25,928 nt of DNA from Eggerthellaceae bacterium (lineage in GTDB: Bacteria > Actinomycetota > Coriobacteriia > Coriobacteriales > Eggerthellaceae): NCBI GenBank assembly GCA_900754955.1, contig CAAEEV010000120.1, forward strand, positions 1 to 25,928, read 5' to 3'. The position numbers and the translations under genes are program-made. Shown one piece after another: positions 1 to 7,383 of this stretch. Each line of letters opens with the position of its first letter. Position 1 is the stretch's first letter. The notes beneath the pieces were generated by a model. That model did not search any database, had not been told where the DNA came from, and saw only the letters and a program-made list of their open reading frames with translations.

Positions 1-319
1 CGCGCACACCGCATGCGCGCAGGCGGTCCGCGACGCCCGCGCGCACACGCTGCGCGGCGGCCGGGTCGCCGTCGAGTGCGAACGAGGCGCCGCAGCAGTC
101 GAAGGCCGCGCCTGCGCCCGCTTCCGTCCGAAGCAGCCTCACCACCGCGTCGACGGTACGCGGGAAGAGTGACACCACGTTGCATCCCACAAGCACCGCG
201 CTCTCCGCATGAGCATAGCGGTAGTTCCGAAACGGGTAGTGCGCCTTCTCCACCCGTGCGAGCGCCCCGCGCACGCGCGCCGCCAACCCGCGAGGCGTAC
301 CGCACCCGCTACGCGCCAT
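1..319 (-). CDS. CCG-domain (Fe-S)-binding protein, N-terminal part (cut by left window edge)
   Basis: The frame opens with ATG at 319 and stays open to base 1, giving 106 codons with no stop; the rest lies outside the window. A strong ribosome site (AGGAGGGAGG) lies 6 bases before the ATG, and the start overlaps the 3' end of the upstream VTT gene by 11 bases, so the two are probably translationally coupled. The translation has a GCN segment near residue 51 and FDCCG near residues 78-82, the Cys-rich pattern of CCG domains (heterodisulfide reductase D / GlpC-like electron-transfer proteins), where such cysteines bind Fe-S clusters. Family knowledge suggests an electron carrier or a redox subunit. 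The substrate cannot be told. The context (two VTT membrane proteins and a rhodanese lipoprotein) suggests a thiol, sulfur or selenium role, which is inference. Confidence 0.72.
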   Translation of the reverse strand, partial: MARSGCGTPRGLAARVRGALARVEKAHYPFRNYRYAHAESAVLVGCNVVSLFPRTVDAVVRLLRTEAGAGAAFDCCGASFALDGDPAAAQRVRAGVADRLRACGVR

Positions 320-1028
320 CACGGCCTCCCTCCTGCGGCTCCCTCACCTGCCGCATGCGAGACACGCCGAAGCGGCGAGACAGCGCAGCCGCGCAGACGG
401 CGAGCGCAACGAGCAGACATGCGGCGACGGCGAGGTAGGTTGCGCGCCCGTCCGCGCTCAGACCCCCCGCCGCACCGTAGGCGTAGAGCGCCGTGCCCGG
501 AACGATGAACGCGAAGGTTCCGAGCGCATACACCGGCAGCGGCATGTCGGTGACGCCGTAGGCGAAGTTCTGCACGTTGAACGGGAAAAGCGGAACGAGC
601 CGCGTCACCGCGAGCGTCGCCACCTCGCTGCGACGCGAGCCCGAGAAGAGCCAACGGCGCAGCAGATCATGGCGCAGAACGCGCGGCCGCACGGCATCGC
701 GCAAGAAGAAGCGGCCCGCGAGAAACGCAAGGACCGCCCCCGCCGTCGCCGCAAGCGAGCACCACACCGTGCCCATAAGCGGGCCGAACAACGCAGCAGC
801 CGCAACGGCGTACACCGCCCCTGGCACCGCGAGCACCGCGCACCCTGCTATGACGATCGCGCAGTACGCTGCCACCGCCAGCGCCTCGTTGTGCGTGACG
901 AGGCGCTGCAGTGCGGCTTGGGCGCTTCCGTCCGTCACGAAACCTGCCGCGCCCGACGCGCAGCCGACAACGACCAGCACCGTAATCGTCGCCACGCACG
1001 CGACCGCTCTGTACCCGCTACGCGTCAT
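309..1028 (-). CDS. TVP38/TMEM64 family (VTT domain) membrane protein
   Basis: This 239-residue, strongly hydrophobic protein has about five or six membrane segments. An N-terminal helix (residues about 8-30) is followed by a VTT core with a Gly/Ala/Pro-rich helix pair (about 55-110). The family signature RLVPLFPFNVQNFAYG lies near residues 143-158, and a last helix precedes a basic C-terminal tail. VTT proteins sit in the inner membrane; their bacterial substrates are mostly unknown, though lipid scrambling and small-ion handling have been proposed for relatives. The start at 1028 has an upstream GGAAGG. It overlaps the stop of the upstream paralogue by 11 bases, and its own stop overlaps the CCG gene, so three genes are tightly coupled. 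The protein is clearly homologous to its neighbour but not a recent duplicate. Confidence 0.88.
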   Translation of the reverse strand: MTRSGYRAVACVATITVLVVVGCASGAAGFVTDGSAQAALQRLVTHNEALAVAAYCAIVIAGCAVLAVPGAVYAVAAAALFGPLMGTVWCSLAATAGAVLAFLAGRFFLRDAVRPRVLRHDLLRRWLFSGSRRSEVATLAVTRLVPLFPFNVQNFAYGVTDMPLPVYALGTFAFIVPGTALYAYGAAGGLSADGRATYLAVAACLLVALAVCAAALSRRFGVSRMRQVREPQEGGRDGA

Positions 1029-1731
1029 CGCCCGCCTTCCGCTTCACGCGCTCCGCGTACACCTGGCGGACGATCACCGTCAGCACGCCGAGCGCAAACA
1101 GGATGAGCAATGCGTACATGAGCATTTGAGCACCGCCCGTGAGCATGCCGCCCACGTACGAGTACACCACCGTCGCCGGCAGCTGCCCGATGCCCGTCGC
1201 GACGATGAACGAGCGGAACGACATCGAGGTGAGCCCCGCGAAGTAACTCACGAAGTCGAACGACACGAACGGCAGCAGGCGCGCGACAAGCACGCTCTGG
1301 CTGCCGTGGCGCTCGAAGAACTCGTCGATGCGGGCAAGTCCCGCCCTGCTCGTGAGTTTCTCGACCGCTTCGCGGCCGAGCGCCTTCGCGATCCAGAAGC
1401 ACAGGGCGGCACCCACCATCGAGCTCGTCCACGACAGGACGGCTCCCTGCCACCAGCCGAACAGGTTCGCGTTGGCGATGGTGACGAGGAACGCCGGCAG
1501 CGGCGCGGCGATCGACTGGAACACCATGAGCAGGAACGATACCGCCGCCGCATAGGGGCCGTACTCGGCCATGAAGGCGCTCGCGGCGGAGAAGTCGCCC
1601 GTTGCGAACATGGCGAGCACCGACGCCGCAGCCTCGCGTACCGCGGGAACGAGCGCATACGCGAGAAAAGACGCCGCCACGACGGCGACGATGATGCCGC
1701 GCTGAATCCACGCGGCTGTCTTGGGTTTCAT
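1018..1731 (-). CDS. TVP38/TMEM64 family (VTT domain) membrane protein, second paralogue
   Basis: This is a 237-residue integral membrane protein if started at the ATG at 1731. That ATG (MKPKTAAW) is preferred over one 24 bases upstream because GAAAGG lies 7 bases before it. An N-terminal hydrophobic helix (about 8-28) is followed by the VTT core with FLVTIANANLFGWWQGAV and WTSSMVGAALCFWIAKALG. The family motif appears as ARLLPFVSFDFVSYFAGLT (about residues 152-170), and there is a C-terminal hydrophobic helix with a basic tail. The protein lies between a rhodanese lipoprotein (gap about 113 bases) and a second VTT protein (11-base overlap). Paired VTT proteins plus a rhodanese recall the E. 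coli ydjX-ydjZ-ynjE neighbourhood, which hints at a shared but uncharacterised sulfur-related role. Confidence 0.9.
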   Translation of the reverse strand: MKPKTAAWIQRGIIVAVVAASFLAYALVPAVREAAASVLAMFATGDFSAASAFMAEYGPYAAAVSFLLMVFQSIAAPLPAFLVTIANANLFGWWQGAVLSWTSSMVGAALCFWIAKALGREAVEKLTSRAGLARIDEFFERHGSQSVLVARLLPFVSFDFVSYFAGLTSMSFRSFIVATGIGQLPATVVYSYVGGMLTGGAQMLMYALLILFALGVLTVIVRQVYAERVKRKAGDDA

Positions 1732-1844
1732 GCACATGCCTTTCATCGGCCGCATTGCGAACGCGCGACGCCGGCGGCGCGCCCTGGAAGAGGGGCGCGC
1801 CGCCCTGCGCGCTGCAGCACGGCGGACGACAACTCCAAATGGCG

Positions 1845-2354
1845 CTAATCGGTAACGGTTTCGCCCGTCCAGGCCTTCATACCGCCTTCAAGGGTGTACA
1901 CGCTGTCCATGTCGGCCCCCATCGCACCGAGCAGATTCGTGCCCGCCTGGGCGTACTTCGCGCCGCTGTAGCACACGAGCACGAGCGTCTTGCCCTCGGC
2001 GACATCGGATCCAGTGGCCTCCTGCAGGGCGGCGGTCATGGCGTCGATGCCCGCCTGGTTGTCGCCGTTCACAGCGGCGTCCATGTCGACGCTGATGGCA
2101 CCGGGGATGTGGCCGGCCTCGTAGTCGGCGGCCTTGCGCAGATCGACCACAAGGTAATCGTCGTCGCCAAGGTTGGCTTCGACGTCGGCGGGGTCGATGT
2201 ACTTCATCTCGATCTGGGACACCTCGACGGCGGCGCTGCTGGAAGCGGAGGAAGCCGCGCTGCTCGAAGAGCCCTCCGTCGAGGAGCAGCCGGCGAGAAT
2301 GCCGCCGGCAAGGGCGAGGGACAGAGCGCAGGCAACGATCTTCGTGGATTTCAT
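1845..2354 (-). CDS. Rhodanese-domain lipoprotein
   Basis: A 169-residue exported lipoprotein. The start MKSTKIVACALS has GAAGGAGAACC just upstream, so a longer in-frame start at 2396 is rejected. The signal peptide ends in the lipobox LAGC (Cys about residue 22), followed by a Ser/Ala-rich linker to about residue 43. The rhodanese domain then runs from about 50 to the end, with the usual DLRKAADYEAGHIPGAISVD segment. The catalytic loop is CYSGAK, so the active cysteine is present while the canonical Arg of the loop is Lys. The sulfur-carrying enzyme would therefore be anchored outside the membrane. It starts an operon with two VTT proteins and a CCG protein. Known rhodaneses move sulfane sulfur or sometimes selenium; the real donor and acceptor are unknown. 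Confidence 0.92.
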   Translation of the reverse strand: MKSTKIVACALSLALAGGILAGCSSTEGSSSSAASSASSSAAVEVSQIEMKYIDPADVEANLGDDDYLVVDLRKAADYEAGHIPGAISVDMDAAVNGDNQAGIDAMTAALQEATGSDVAEGKTLVLVCYSGAKYAQAGTNLLGAMGADMDSVYTLEGGMKAWTGETVTD

Positions 2355-2581
2355 GATTGGTTCTCCTTCTTTCGCGCGCGAACGCAGGTGCGGCATCGCC
2401 TCGTTCGCGCATGACGAATCAGGCCGTGCGGGCAGAATCGCAATCAGCCAAACAACATGCGCCGACGAGTGCAGAAAGTCGGAGCGAGAAACGGCGCCGG
2501 CACGCAGCCTGGGGCGAAGCGCCTCAATCAGAAGAGCCCCGTGCGCGGCAGGAGCAAGCTCGCAGCAGCTTGCCTGCAGAC

Positions 2582-2609
2582 AGTATAGGCGATTTCGCAG
2601 AAACGTCTA
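2582..2609 (-). promoter_or_regulatory. Probable promoter of the rhodanese-VTT-CCG operon
   Basis: On the minus strand a TAGACG (-35-like, 4 of 6 bases to consensus) and TATACT (-10-like, 5 of 6) are separated by 16 bases. Transcription would start near 2575 and leave a leader of about 220 bases before the rhodanese ATG. No known riboswitch was recognised in that leader. Confidence 0.4.
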
Positions 2610-2893
2610 GCGGCGCATCGCGCGGAACGGGCGAGCCGCCGTGGGCAGCGCCGCTGGTCGAGCAAACCTGTGTGCTCTTCATGAAGATGGGCGGCCGTCC
2701 CTATAATCATGACTCGCTCTCATCGGCCGCATGGCTGAAATCCCAGAACACAGCGCGTTTTTCTGCGCCTGGGGCGCAGACTTTGCGAGCCCTGGAACCT
2801 CCAGGGCTTTGGAATGTGCGCGCTCGAAACGAGAGAGGGCGCCACGCATCGCACACCGTACGCACCACGAAAGGAGCCGTCGCAGACAACGCC
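2610..2893 (+). promoter_or_regulatory. Upstream region of the DUF2798 gene: -10 box and MerR-like dyad
   Basis: A perfect TATAAT lies at 2702-2707 on the + strand, with only a weak -35 before it. A perfect 8-base inverted repeat, AGCCCTGG / CCAGGGCT with a 5-base centre, lies at 2788-2808. TTGCGA precedes the dyad and TTGGAAT follows it, a layout like the long-spacer promoters read by MerR-family activators. It could equally be a simple hairpin in the leader. AAAGGAG lies about 17 bases before the ATG at 2894, further than usual. Confidence 0.3.
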
Positions 2894-3913
2894 ATGAACG
2901 AGTCCTGCACGAACATCACCTGCATTCAGAAACCCCCTCGCGGAGGATTCCGCGTCGCTCCCATCAGCGCGAGCGACGCCGCACGCATCACCGCCTCCGT
3001 TTTCAATACCGCGCTTTTCGCGGCGAGCGCTCCCAGCGCCGCACGCGAGGATGCCGCCGACGAAGAGCGAGCCGACCTCGACGCCGACGAGCTCGACTTG
3101 GCGAAGCTCGTGAAATCGATCGACGAGGATGCCGGCGCGTCAGCCACCGCCACGCGCGCTGCCACGGTCACGGTGCGTGACGCTCGCACGGCGCAGGCGG
3201 ACGCGCAGCACGACGCCAATGCCTTCCCCGCCGCTGCGGCAGAGGCTGCGCTGAGCGACGCAGGCGTTGACGGCGCAGCGTCTTCCGGACCTTCCGAGCC
3301 TTCCGCATCTTCCGTAAAGCGCGCCGAAAGCGCTGCCGACCGCGCACCCGCGGCGGCCGATGGCTGCACCTACCGCGACTGCATCGCAGGGCGCGCGGGC
3401 CTCCCGCAGGGGCCGCTCGGCATGCGCGTGTTCCAGATCCTCATGGTGGGCGGCATGGTCACCTTCATGGCCACGATCAACGGCCTTCTGCACCAGGGTC
3501 TCGGATTCTTCGCCCATGCGCTGTGGATGTACCCGCTCGTGTTCTGCATCTCGTTTCTCGTGCGCACGTTCATCGGCGGCAAAATCGTCGATGCGGTTGC
3601 GCCGCGCCTCGTGCTGCCGCACACGCGGGGCATCGCGCGCAGCGTCGCGATGACGCTGCTCAACGTGGTCGTCATGGGAACTATCATGGGATTCATCGTC
3701 ACGCTGCTCATGAGCGGCACGCAGGACTACCTCGCGACCGTCGCCGCAACGCTGCCCATATCGCTTGTTGCCGCAACGCTCGTCAACTACTTCATCGTGA
3801 GCCCAGCCGTGCGAATGATCTGCGCCAACGTGATCGAGCCCGGCGGCAACGCGCGGATCGTCACCGCTGCCCAAAAGTACGCGATGCCCTGGGCGGCCAT
3901 CTTCAGCAACTAG
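2894..3913 (+). CDS. DUF2798-type membrane protein with long disordered N-terminus
   Basis: A 339-residue protein if started at ATG 2894; the frame is open further upstream, but that part looks non-coding. Residues about 1-170 are Ala-, Asp-, Glu- and Ser-rich and look disordered (for example ADLDADELDLAKLVKSIDED). From Met177 two similar membrane modules follow: one with FQILMVGGMVTFMATINGLL and a second hydrophobic helix, then one with NVVVMGTIMGFIVTLLM and NYFIVSPAVRMI. Each matches the two-helix DUF2798 pattern, so four membrane helices are expected. The function of DUF2798 is unknown. The gene stands alone on this strand and ends before a paired hairpin region. The exact start is uncertain because the ribosome site is distant. 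Confidence 0.7.
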   Translation: MNESCTNITCIQKPPRGGFRVAPISASDAARITASVFNTALFAASAPSAAREDAADEERADLDADELDLAKLVKSIDEDAGASATATRAATVTVRDARTAQADAQHDANAFPAAAAEAALSDAGVDGAASSGPSEPSASSVKRAESAADRAPAAADGCTYRDCIAGRAGLPQGPLGMRVFQILMVGGMVTFMATINGLLHQGLGFFAHALWMYPLVFCISFLVRTFIGGKIVDAVAPRLVLPHTRGIARSVAMTLLNVVVMGTIMGFIVTLLMSGTQDYLATVAATLPISLVAATLVNYFIVSPAVRMICANVIEPGGNARIVTAAQKYAMPWAAIFSN

Positions 3914-4006
3914 AGCGCCGAGGGCTGACGCCCCCGCGGCGTTGCCCCTTGACGGGGAGACCGTCTGGGCAGTTAGCTCGCACGGCGTCGTTACTTGGCA
4001 CGGAAA

Positions 4007-4193
4007 GCCGAGAAGTCCGTTTTCCGACCACCTAAGATTATTTTCGGTCGGAAAATGCCCTTCTCGGCCTCATAAGCCCCTTATTGCACCGAGAAACGCC
4101 GATTACGTCCACATTTGCCTCTCAAAACACCGAGAAGCTCGTCTTCCGCTCAGCTTTTTCGAAAAGTGGACGGAAAACGAGCTTCTCGGTTTT
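4007..4193. repeat. Pair of long imperfect hairpins with shared CCGAGAAG arms
   Basis: Hairpin 1 has 23-base arms at 4007-4029 and 4046-4068, identical at 20 of 23 positions when inverted. Hairpin 2 has arms about 4126-4160 and 4161-4193; its outer 20 bases match at 19 positions. The arms share the unit CCGAGAAG followed by a TTTTCCG-like stretch, so four copies alternate in orientation. The region lies between convergent genes (ends at 3913 and 4301). Hairpin 2 is followed by TTTT on both strands, so it could stop transcription in both directions. The two-unit design goes beyond a plain terminator. Confidence 0.75.
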
Positions 4194-4300
4194 CGGTATG
4201 GCGAGAAAGAGCGGCTCGACAGCCGGAAAGCCGCAGCTGGATGAAATCGCGAGGATGAGCGCGCGTTGCGACGCCGCTGTGCCGAACGAACGTGATCGCG

Positions 4301-4561
4301 CTACAGCGCCGTCACGAGCTCGAACGCGCGCGGCGCCGTTTCGCGGTGCAGCGCCGCCAGCCCTGTCGTACGGTTGCTGCCGAAGATGCGCGCGAGCACG
4401 GGCTCAGGATCATCCGCCTCGAACTTGAGCGCGATGCCGCAACCCGCGCTGATGGCCGTTGGCGTGGGAATCGTGAGAAAGTCGATGCTGCCCGAGGCGA
4501 GCGTCTTGCTCGCCGCCATGGCGGCATGCGTCGATTCGAACGAGATGACATAAGTTGACAT
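4301..4561 (-). CDS. DUF3343 (Se/S-carrier-like) protein A
   Basis: An 86-residue protein matching the whole DUF3343 family length. It opens with YVISFESTHAAMAASK, a ferredoxin-like first strand and helix, and carries the family's conserved region as TPTAISAGCGIALKF with Cys41. GAGGGGAAACC precedes the ATG. It lies 49 bases after the activator ATPase gene and ends a leftward operon with that ATPase and a cysteine desulfurase. DUF3343 proteins are described as putative selenium/sulfur carriers because they often sit beside cysteine desulfurases and selenium-trait genes; no biochemistry is implied here. A paralogue with Cys-Cys-Gly at the same place is encoded at 7030-7293. Confidence 0.85.
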   Translation of the reverse strand: MSTYVISFESTHAAMAASKTLASGSIDFLTIPTPTAISAGCGIALKFEADDPEPVLARIFGSNRTTGLAALHRETAPRAFELVTAL

Positions 4562-4610
4562 GGTTTCCCCTCCCGCTGCGCGACGGGCGCACGCCCGCGA
4601 GTTTGCGCCG

Positions 4611-5363
4611 CTACCTCGTCGCGCTCAGCGCCGCGCCGATGGCGCCGGCGAACCGCGCCCGCGGCTCGGTAAGCACTTCGGCGCCGAGCTGAGCCGCAAG
4701 CCGCTCGATAAGGTACCCATTTTCGCACAAGCCGCCGGTGAGATAGTAGGAGGCGCCCTGCACGCGCGGCACGAGCGGCGCGACCCGGCCCACCACCGAC
4801 TCGATCACGCCCCATGCGATGTCCTCCCGCGGCGTCCCGGAGCCGATGAGCGAGATGACCTCGCTCTCCGCAAACACCGTGCACATCGACGAGATCTGCG
4901 TCGGCGAACCCGTGCGCGCCAACGCGGCAAGCTCGTCTTGCGACACACCCATGCGGTTCGCCATCACTTCGAGGAACTTGCCGGTGCCCGCCGAGCACTT
5001 GTCGTTCATGGCGAACTTGGCCACGCGCCCGCCCGAAAGCACAATCGCCTTCGTATCCTGCCCGCCGATGTCGATTACCACGCCGTCGGGGCCGAACAGG
5101 TAGGCCGCGCCGCGTCCGTGGCACGTGATCTCGGTGACCGACTTCTCAGCGAACGGCACCGCCACGCGCCCGTAGCCTGTCGCCACCACAGTCCCGCCTT
5201 CCACGGGAAAACCCGCCTCGGCGAGCGCGGCGCGCAAGCGCTCGGCCGCGTCAACGCTGCTGTACCCCGTGGGAACGCACACCGTGCACGCCATCTCGCC
5301 GTCGCGCACCACGGCGGCCTTCGCCGCCGTCGAGCCGATGTCCACTCCGATGCTGTACGTCAC
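4611..5363 (-). CDS. BcrA/BadF/HgdC-type ATPase: 2-hydroxyacyl-CoA dehydratase activator
   Basis: A 250-residue ASKHA-fold ATPase. A GTG start at 5363 is chosen because GGAAGGGG lies 6 bases upstream and it gives the family's normal N-terminus. Visible motifs are GVDIGST (6-12, phosphate 1), DIGGQDTK (98-105, phosphate 2) and the cluster cysteines Cys123 (NDKCSAGTG) and Cys161 (SSMCTVFAESE). In homodimeric activators these hold one [4Fe-4S] cluster between subunits. YYLTGGLCENGYL near the C-terminus is the adenosine region. The family uses ATP to drive low-potential electrons into a dehydratase or double-cubane partner. The likely partner is encoded at 7384-8661. The gene lies 49 bases from both the desulfurase and DUF3343 genes. 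Confidence 0.93.
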   Translation of the reverse strand: MTYSIGVDIGSTAAKAAVVRDGEMACTVCVPTGYSSVDAAERLRAALAEAGFPVEGGTVVATGYGRVAVPFAEKSVTEITCHGRGAAYLFGPDGVVIDIGGQDTKAIVLSGGRVAKFAMNDKCSAGTGKFLEVMANRMGVSQDELAALARTGSPTQISSMCTVFAESEVISLIGSGTPREDIAWGVIESVVGRVAPLVPRVQGASYYLTGGLCENGYLIERLAAQLGAEVLTEPRARFAGAIGAALSATR

Positions 5364-5412
5364 CGTCTTGCCCCTTCCCTCTTGCGCGTCTACCGCATCC
5401 GCCTCATCGCGC

Positions 5413-6564
5413 CTACGCGCCGCGGCGCATCTCGCACGCGACCGACTCAACGGCCTCAAGCGCCGTGTCTACTTCTGCCTCGGTGTTGAACGGGCCGAAA
5501 CTTACGCGCACCGCACCCTGGCGCTCGGTTCCCAACGCGCGGTGCATGAGCGGCGCGCAGTGGGCGCCTGCGCGCGTGCAGATGCCCCAGCCCTCCGCTA
5601 GCGCATCCGCCACGAGCGCCGAATCGGCATCCCCCACGTTGAACGCCACGATGCCGCAATGCCCTGCATCCGACGCGCCGCCGAGAACGCGCACGGCGGA
5701 CACGGCCGCTAGGCCCGCGCGGAAGCGCGCGACAAGCGCCGCCTCGTGCGCCGCCACAGTCTCGACGCCGCGTTCGGCAAGCCACGCCACGCCCGCCGCC
5801 AAACCGGCGATGCCGTGCGCATTGAGCGTGCCCGCCTCAAGCGATTCAGGCATGAAGCGCGGATGGCGCTCGTCGAAGCTGTGCGTACCCGAGCCGCCCT
5901 CGAGCAGCGGCGGGATGTCCACGCCGGCGGCAACCGCCAGACCGCCCGTGCCCTGAGGGCCGAGCAGGCTCTTGTGCCCGGTGAAGCACAGCACGTCGAC
6001 GCCGAGCGCACCCATATCGACGGGCACGGCGCCTGCCGTCTGCGCAGCGTCGAGAACCACGAGCGCGCCCGCGTCATGCGCCAGACGCGCCACACGCGCC
6101 GCGTCGTACACGTCTCCGGTGAGGTTCGACGCATGGGTGAGCACCACGAGATGCGCACCTTCAACCGCCCGCTCGAGCGCTGCGTAGTCGAGCGCACCCT
6201 GCTCGTCGTGGGGCACCATCTCCACCGTACAGGCTCGCTCGTCGCGCGCCTTGAACAGCGGCCTCAGCACCGAGTTGTGCGAGGCCGCCGTCGTAACCGC
6301 CTTGCCGCCGCAAGGCAGCAGCCCGTCGATCGCGATGTTGAGTGCGGCAGTGGCGTTCGCTGCGAACGACACGCGATCGGCGCCAGGACACCCCAGCAAC
6401 CGAGCGAGCGCATCGCGCGCCTCGAACACCGCCATGCCGGCCGCCACCGAAGCGGGGTGCACGCCACGACCTACTCCGCCGAACGTATCGAGAGCGCGAA
6501 CAATGGCGCGCCCCACCTCGGGCGGCTTCGGACATGAGGTAGCCGCATTGTCGAAGTAGATCAT
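5413..6564 (-). CDS. Class V aminotransferase-fold cysteine desulfurase
   Basis: A 383-residue PLP enzyme. ATG 6564 is chosen because AGAAGGAAGGA precedes it and MIYFDNAATSCPKP is the family N-terminus. The PLP lysine is Lys198 in FTGHKSLLGPQGTGG; LDAAQTAGAVPVD supplies the cofactor Asp and Gln; the probable active cysteine is Cys336 in RAGAHCAPLMHR. The C-terminus (VRVSFGPFNTEAEVD) fits the subfamily of desulfurases often found next to DUF3343 and selenium-related genes. The reaction would remove S from cysteine or Se from selenocysteine as a protein-bound persulfide or perselenide. It begins a run desulfurase-activator-DUF3343 with 49-base gaps. Feeding Se to the Sec machinery is an attractive inference, but sulfur delivery to the Fe-S partner is equally possible. 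Confidence 0.93.
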   Translation of the reverse strand: MIYFDNAATSCPKPPEVGRAIVRALDTFGGVGRGVHPASVAAGMAVFEARDALARLLGCPGADRVSFAANATAALNIAIDGLLPCGGKAVTTAASHNSVLRPLFKARDERACTVEMVPHDEQGALDYAALERAVEGAHLVVLTHASNLTGDVYDAARVARLAHDAGALVVLDAAQTAGAVPVDMGALGVDVLCFTGHKSLLGPQGTGGLAVAAGVDIPPLLEGGSGTHSFDERHPRFMPESLEAGTLNAHGIAGLAAGVAWLAERGVETVAAHEAALVARFRAGLAAVSAVRVLGGASDAGHCGIVAFNVGDADSALVADALAEGWGICTRAGAHCAPLMHRALGTERQGAVRVSFGPFNTEAEVDTALEAVESVACEMRRGA

Positions 6565-6646
6565 GGAGTCCTTCCTTCTGTTCTTTCCCTGCACGCGCAG
6601 GACGAGACCGTCAGAGCCCTCGAAACGGCGCGACCTCTCCCAAAAA

Positions 6647-6888
6647 TGGCATTTTATCGGCGAAATGCACGCTCTCCGAAATCGCATGGCAGATTATGCC
6701 CCGATATGCACGATTTTTTCTCGTCCGAACGCGCTGCGCAAGGAAACTCTTTACGTACGGCACGCATTTCCCCAGGTCAGCGTGATCGAGGAAACGTTTC
6801 TCGCATACGCCGTACTCAAAAATCGTGCATTTCGAGCATTTTCTTCCATCAGCTATTTCGGATCGTGCATTTCGCCCGAAAAATGCCA
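6647..6888. repeat. Inverted four-box intergenic element, copy 1 (242 bp)
   Basis: Boxes of the form GAAATGCACG lie at 6662-6671 and 6703-6712 on the + strand (the second reads GATATGCACG) and at 6824-6833 and 6864-6873 inverted. Spacing within each arm is 40-41 bases, and the centre between arms is 111 bases. Outer ends are TGGCATTTT and its complement. The arms are complementary over about 70 bases, so a transcript could form a long hairpin. The element fills most of the gap between the DUF3343 gene (ends 7030) and the desulfurase (starts 6564), and may carry the desulfurase promoter (TAAAAT on the minus strand at 6651-6656). A second copy lies at 19456-19699. No open frame of interest is seen in it. 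Confidence 0.85.
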
Positions 6889-7029
6889 AAACGGCGCCTG
6901 CATCGAACGAGACAGCACGCAGAGCGTCCACGCCAAGCAAAACAGCGCGGGGCGCACGCAAAACGAGGCAGCGCGCGGGCGTACGCTGAACACCTTCCGC
7001 GGAAACACGCTCACCAAGCCCCGTCAAAC

Positions 7030-7293
7030 CTAGCAGAACACGTCGCGCTGCGGGTCGATAGCGCCTTCGAGCTTGACCACACGCTCATACGCGAGCGAAG
7101 AATCGGCATCGAGGACCGCCTGCACCGCCGGCATACCCTCGGGCTCGACCATGACCGACGTGCCGCAGCATGCCGTCACGCCGCGCGGCACTGGCGCCAC
7201 GCGCACACGGCAGCCATGCTCACGCAGAGCGCGGTAGAGCGCCATGCCCTCCGTGGATGTGTTGACCAACAGGTAATATGCTGCTTTTGCCAT
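7030..7293 (-). CDS. DUF3343 (Se/S-carrier-like) protein B
   Basis: An 87-residue DUF3343 protein from ATG 7293, chosen over a longer frame because it gives the family's N-terminus (YYLLVNTSTEGMALYRALRE). The conserved proline/cysteine region reads VPRGVTACCGTSVMV with Cys42-Cys43-Gly44, and the chain ends in a further Cys. It differs strongly from the other DUF3343 protein in the window (Cys41 only). It lies about 90 bases downstream of the double-cubane-type gene, so the two are likely cotranscribed. The adjacent cysteines would suit a persulfide, perselenide or metal-binding role; this is inference from the residues and the neighbourhood. Confidence 0.85.
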   Translation of the reverse strand: MAKAAYYLLVNTSTEGMALYRALREHGCRVRVAPVPRGVTACCGTSVMVEPEGMPAVQAVLDADSSLAYERVVKLEGAIDPQRDVFC

Positions 7294-7383
7294 CGTACGC
7301 CTTCGCGCTCCTCGTCGCCGCCTTGCCTGCGCGCCCAACGTCGCCGGCCCGCAGACCACACGACGCCGGGCGCGCCTTTTCCG

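Noticed and set aside
577..1848. Long + strand frame opposite the two VTT genes.
   Set aside because: It is rich in Arg, His and Ala and lies antisense to two clear membrane-protein genes; it is a shadow of GC-rich codon use.
6647..6888. CRISPR array, suggested by repeated boxes at about 41-base spacing.
   Set aside because: Only two boxes per arm occur, they are short and inverted between arms, spacers are partly alike, and there are no cas genes.
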